Of a stretch of DNA of 64,000 bases, positions 63,736 through 64,000 are shown one piece after another (the stretch's first letter is position 1; each line of letters starts with the position of its first letter). The DNA comes from Unio delphinus (lineage: Eukaryota; Mollusca; Bivalvia; Unionida; Unionidae): NCBI GenBank assembly GCA_029339505.1, contig JAQISU010000179.1:14408001-14472000 (forward strand), given 5' to 3'. The notes beneath the pieces were generated by a model that made no database searches, was not told where the DNA came from, and was given only the letters and a program-made list of their open reading frames with translations. The translations under genes were made by a program, and so were the position numbers.

Positions 63736-64000
63736 CTAAATGAGTAAGATGGAAAGAGTTTATTACGGTAAGTATTATGATTCAACTGTGCCAATTGCAA
63801 GTCAATTTGCCATAAACTCTGTGACAATTCTCTTATGAGCTAGTCTAGAGATTGGATTATTAGTTCAATGAAGTCAATGATTGGTGATAAATATTAATAA
63901 ATATGTTTGATTTGAATCAAAGATTATTTTGCACAGACAGACAAAGATTCTTTTTTACAAGTTATGAAAAGTTTTGAATATTCTTAATTTAGCATATTTA

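Overview
The window looks like an AT-rich animal genome, most likely a bivalve or other mollusc. The clues are long introns, tRNA-derived SINEs of a bivalve-like type, CR1/L2-type and other LINE tails, hAT and pogo/Tigger-type MITEs, a DIRS-type tyrosine-recombinase retrotransposon, and a very high density of intronic minisatellites. The species assignment is inference. No bacterial-style gene organisation is present.

One host gene explains all convincing single-copy coding sequence. It lies on the minus strand and crosses the whole window. I resolve 26 consecutive exons between 63735 and 658 (2837 coding nt, about 945 codons). Every junction is GT-AG and the reading phase closes from first exon to last. 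The first five exons encode a basic and then an acidic, non-TPR region; the other 21 encode roughly 18-20 tetratricopeptide repeats. The best family match by memory is TTC6 (tetratricopeptide repeat protein 6). The gene runs off both edges: no start codon on the right, no stop codon on the left.

Layout from right (5' of the gene) to left. 64.0-54.9 kb: N-terminal exons, with 15-bp, 36-bp and about 62-bp tandem arrays, a long AAT/ATT hairpin, a SINE with a perfect target-site duplication (TSD) and CR1-like 3' ends. 54.9-39.3 kb: TPR exons 6-11, with a LINE fragment, a 1.33-kb Tigger-like element, two hAT MITEs, two copies of a second SINE family and about 135-bp arrays. 39.3-28.5 kb: one 10.8-kb intron holding a 6.9-kb DIRS-like retrotransposon (28955-35839) with inverted terminal repeats and an internal complementary region, plus a 30-bp array and another about 135-bp array. 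28.4-26.4 kb: exons 12-14, with a SINE inserted beside the exon 13 splice donor. 26.4-20.1 kb: a 6.4-kb intron with a decayed block of six compact virus-like ORFs (23432-25550) and a LINE 3' end. 20.1-0.6 kb: exons 15-26, separated by introns that are largely minisatellite (24, 50, 36, 45, 40 and 33 bp units).

The most notable items are the structurally intact but coding-dead DIRS element, which carries two internal tandem arrays; the virus-like multi-ORF block of uncertain class; and the SINE-modified splice donor. The mobile elements have no evident functional link with the TPR gene beyond residing in its introns.
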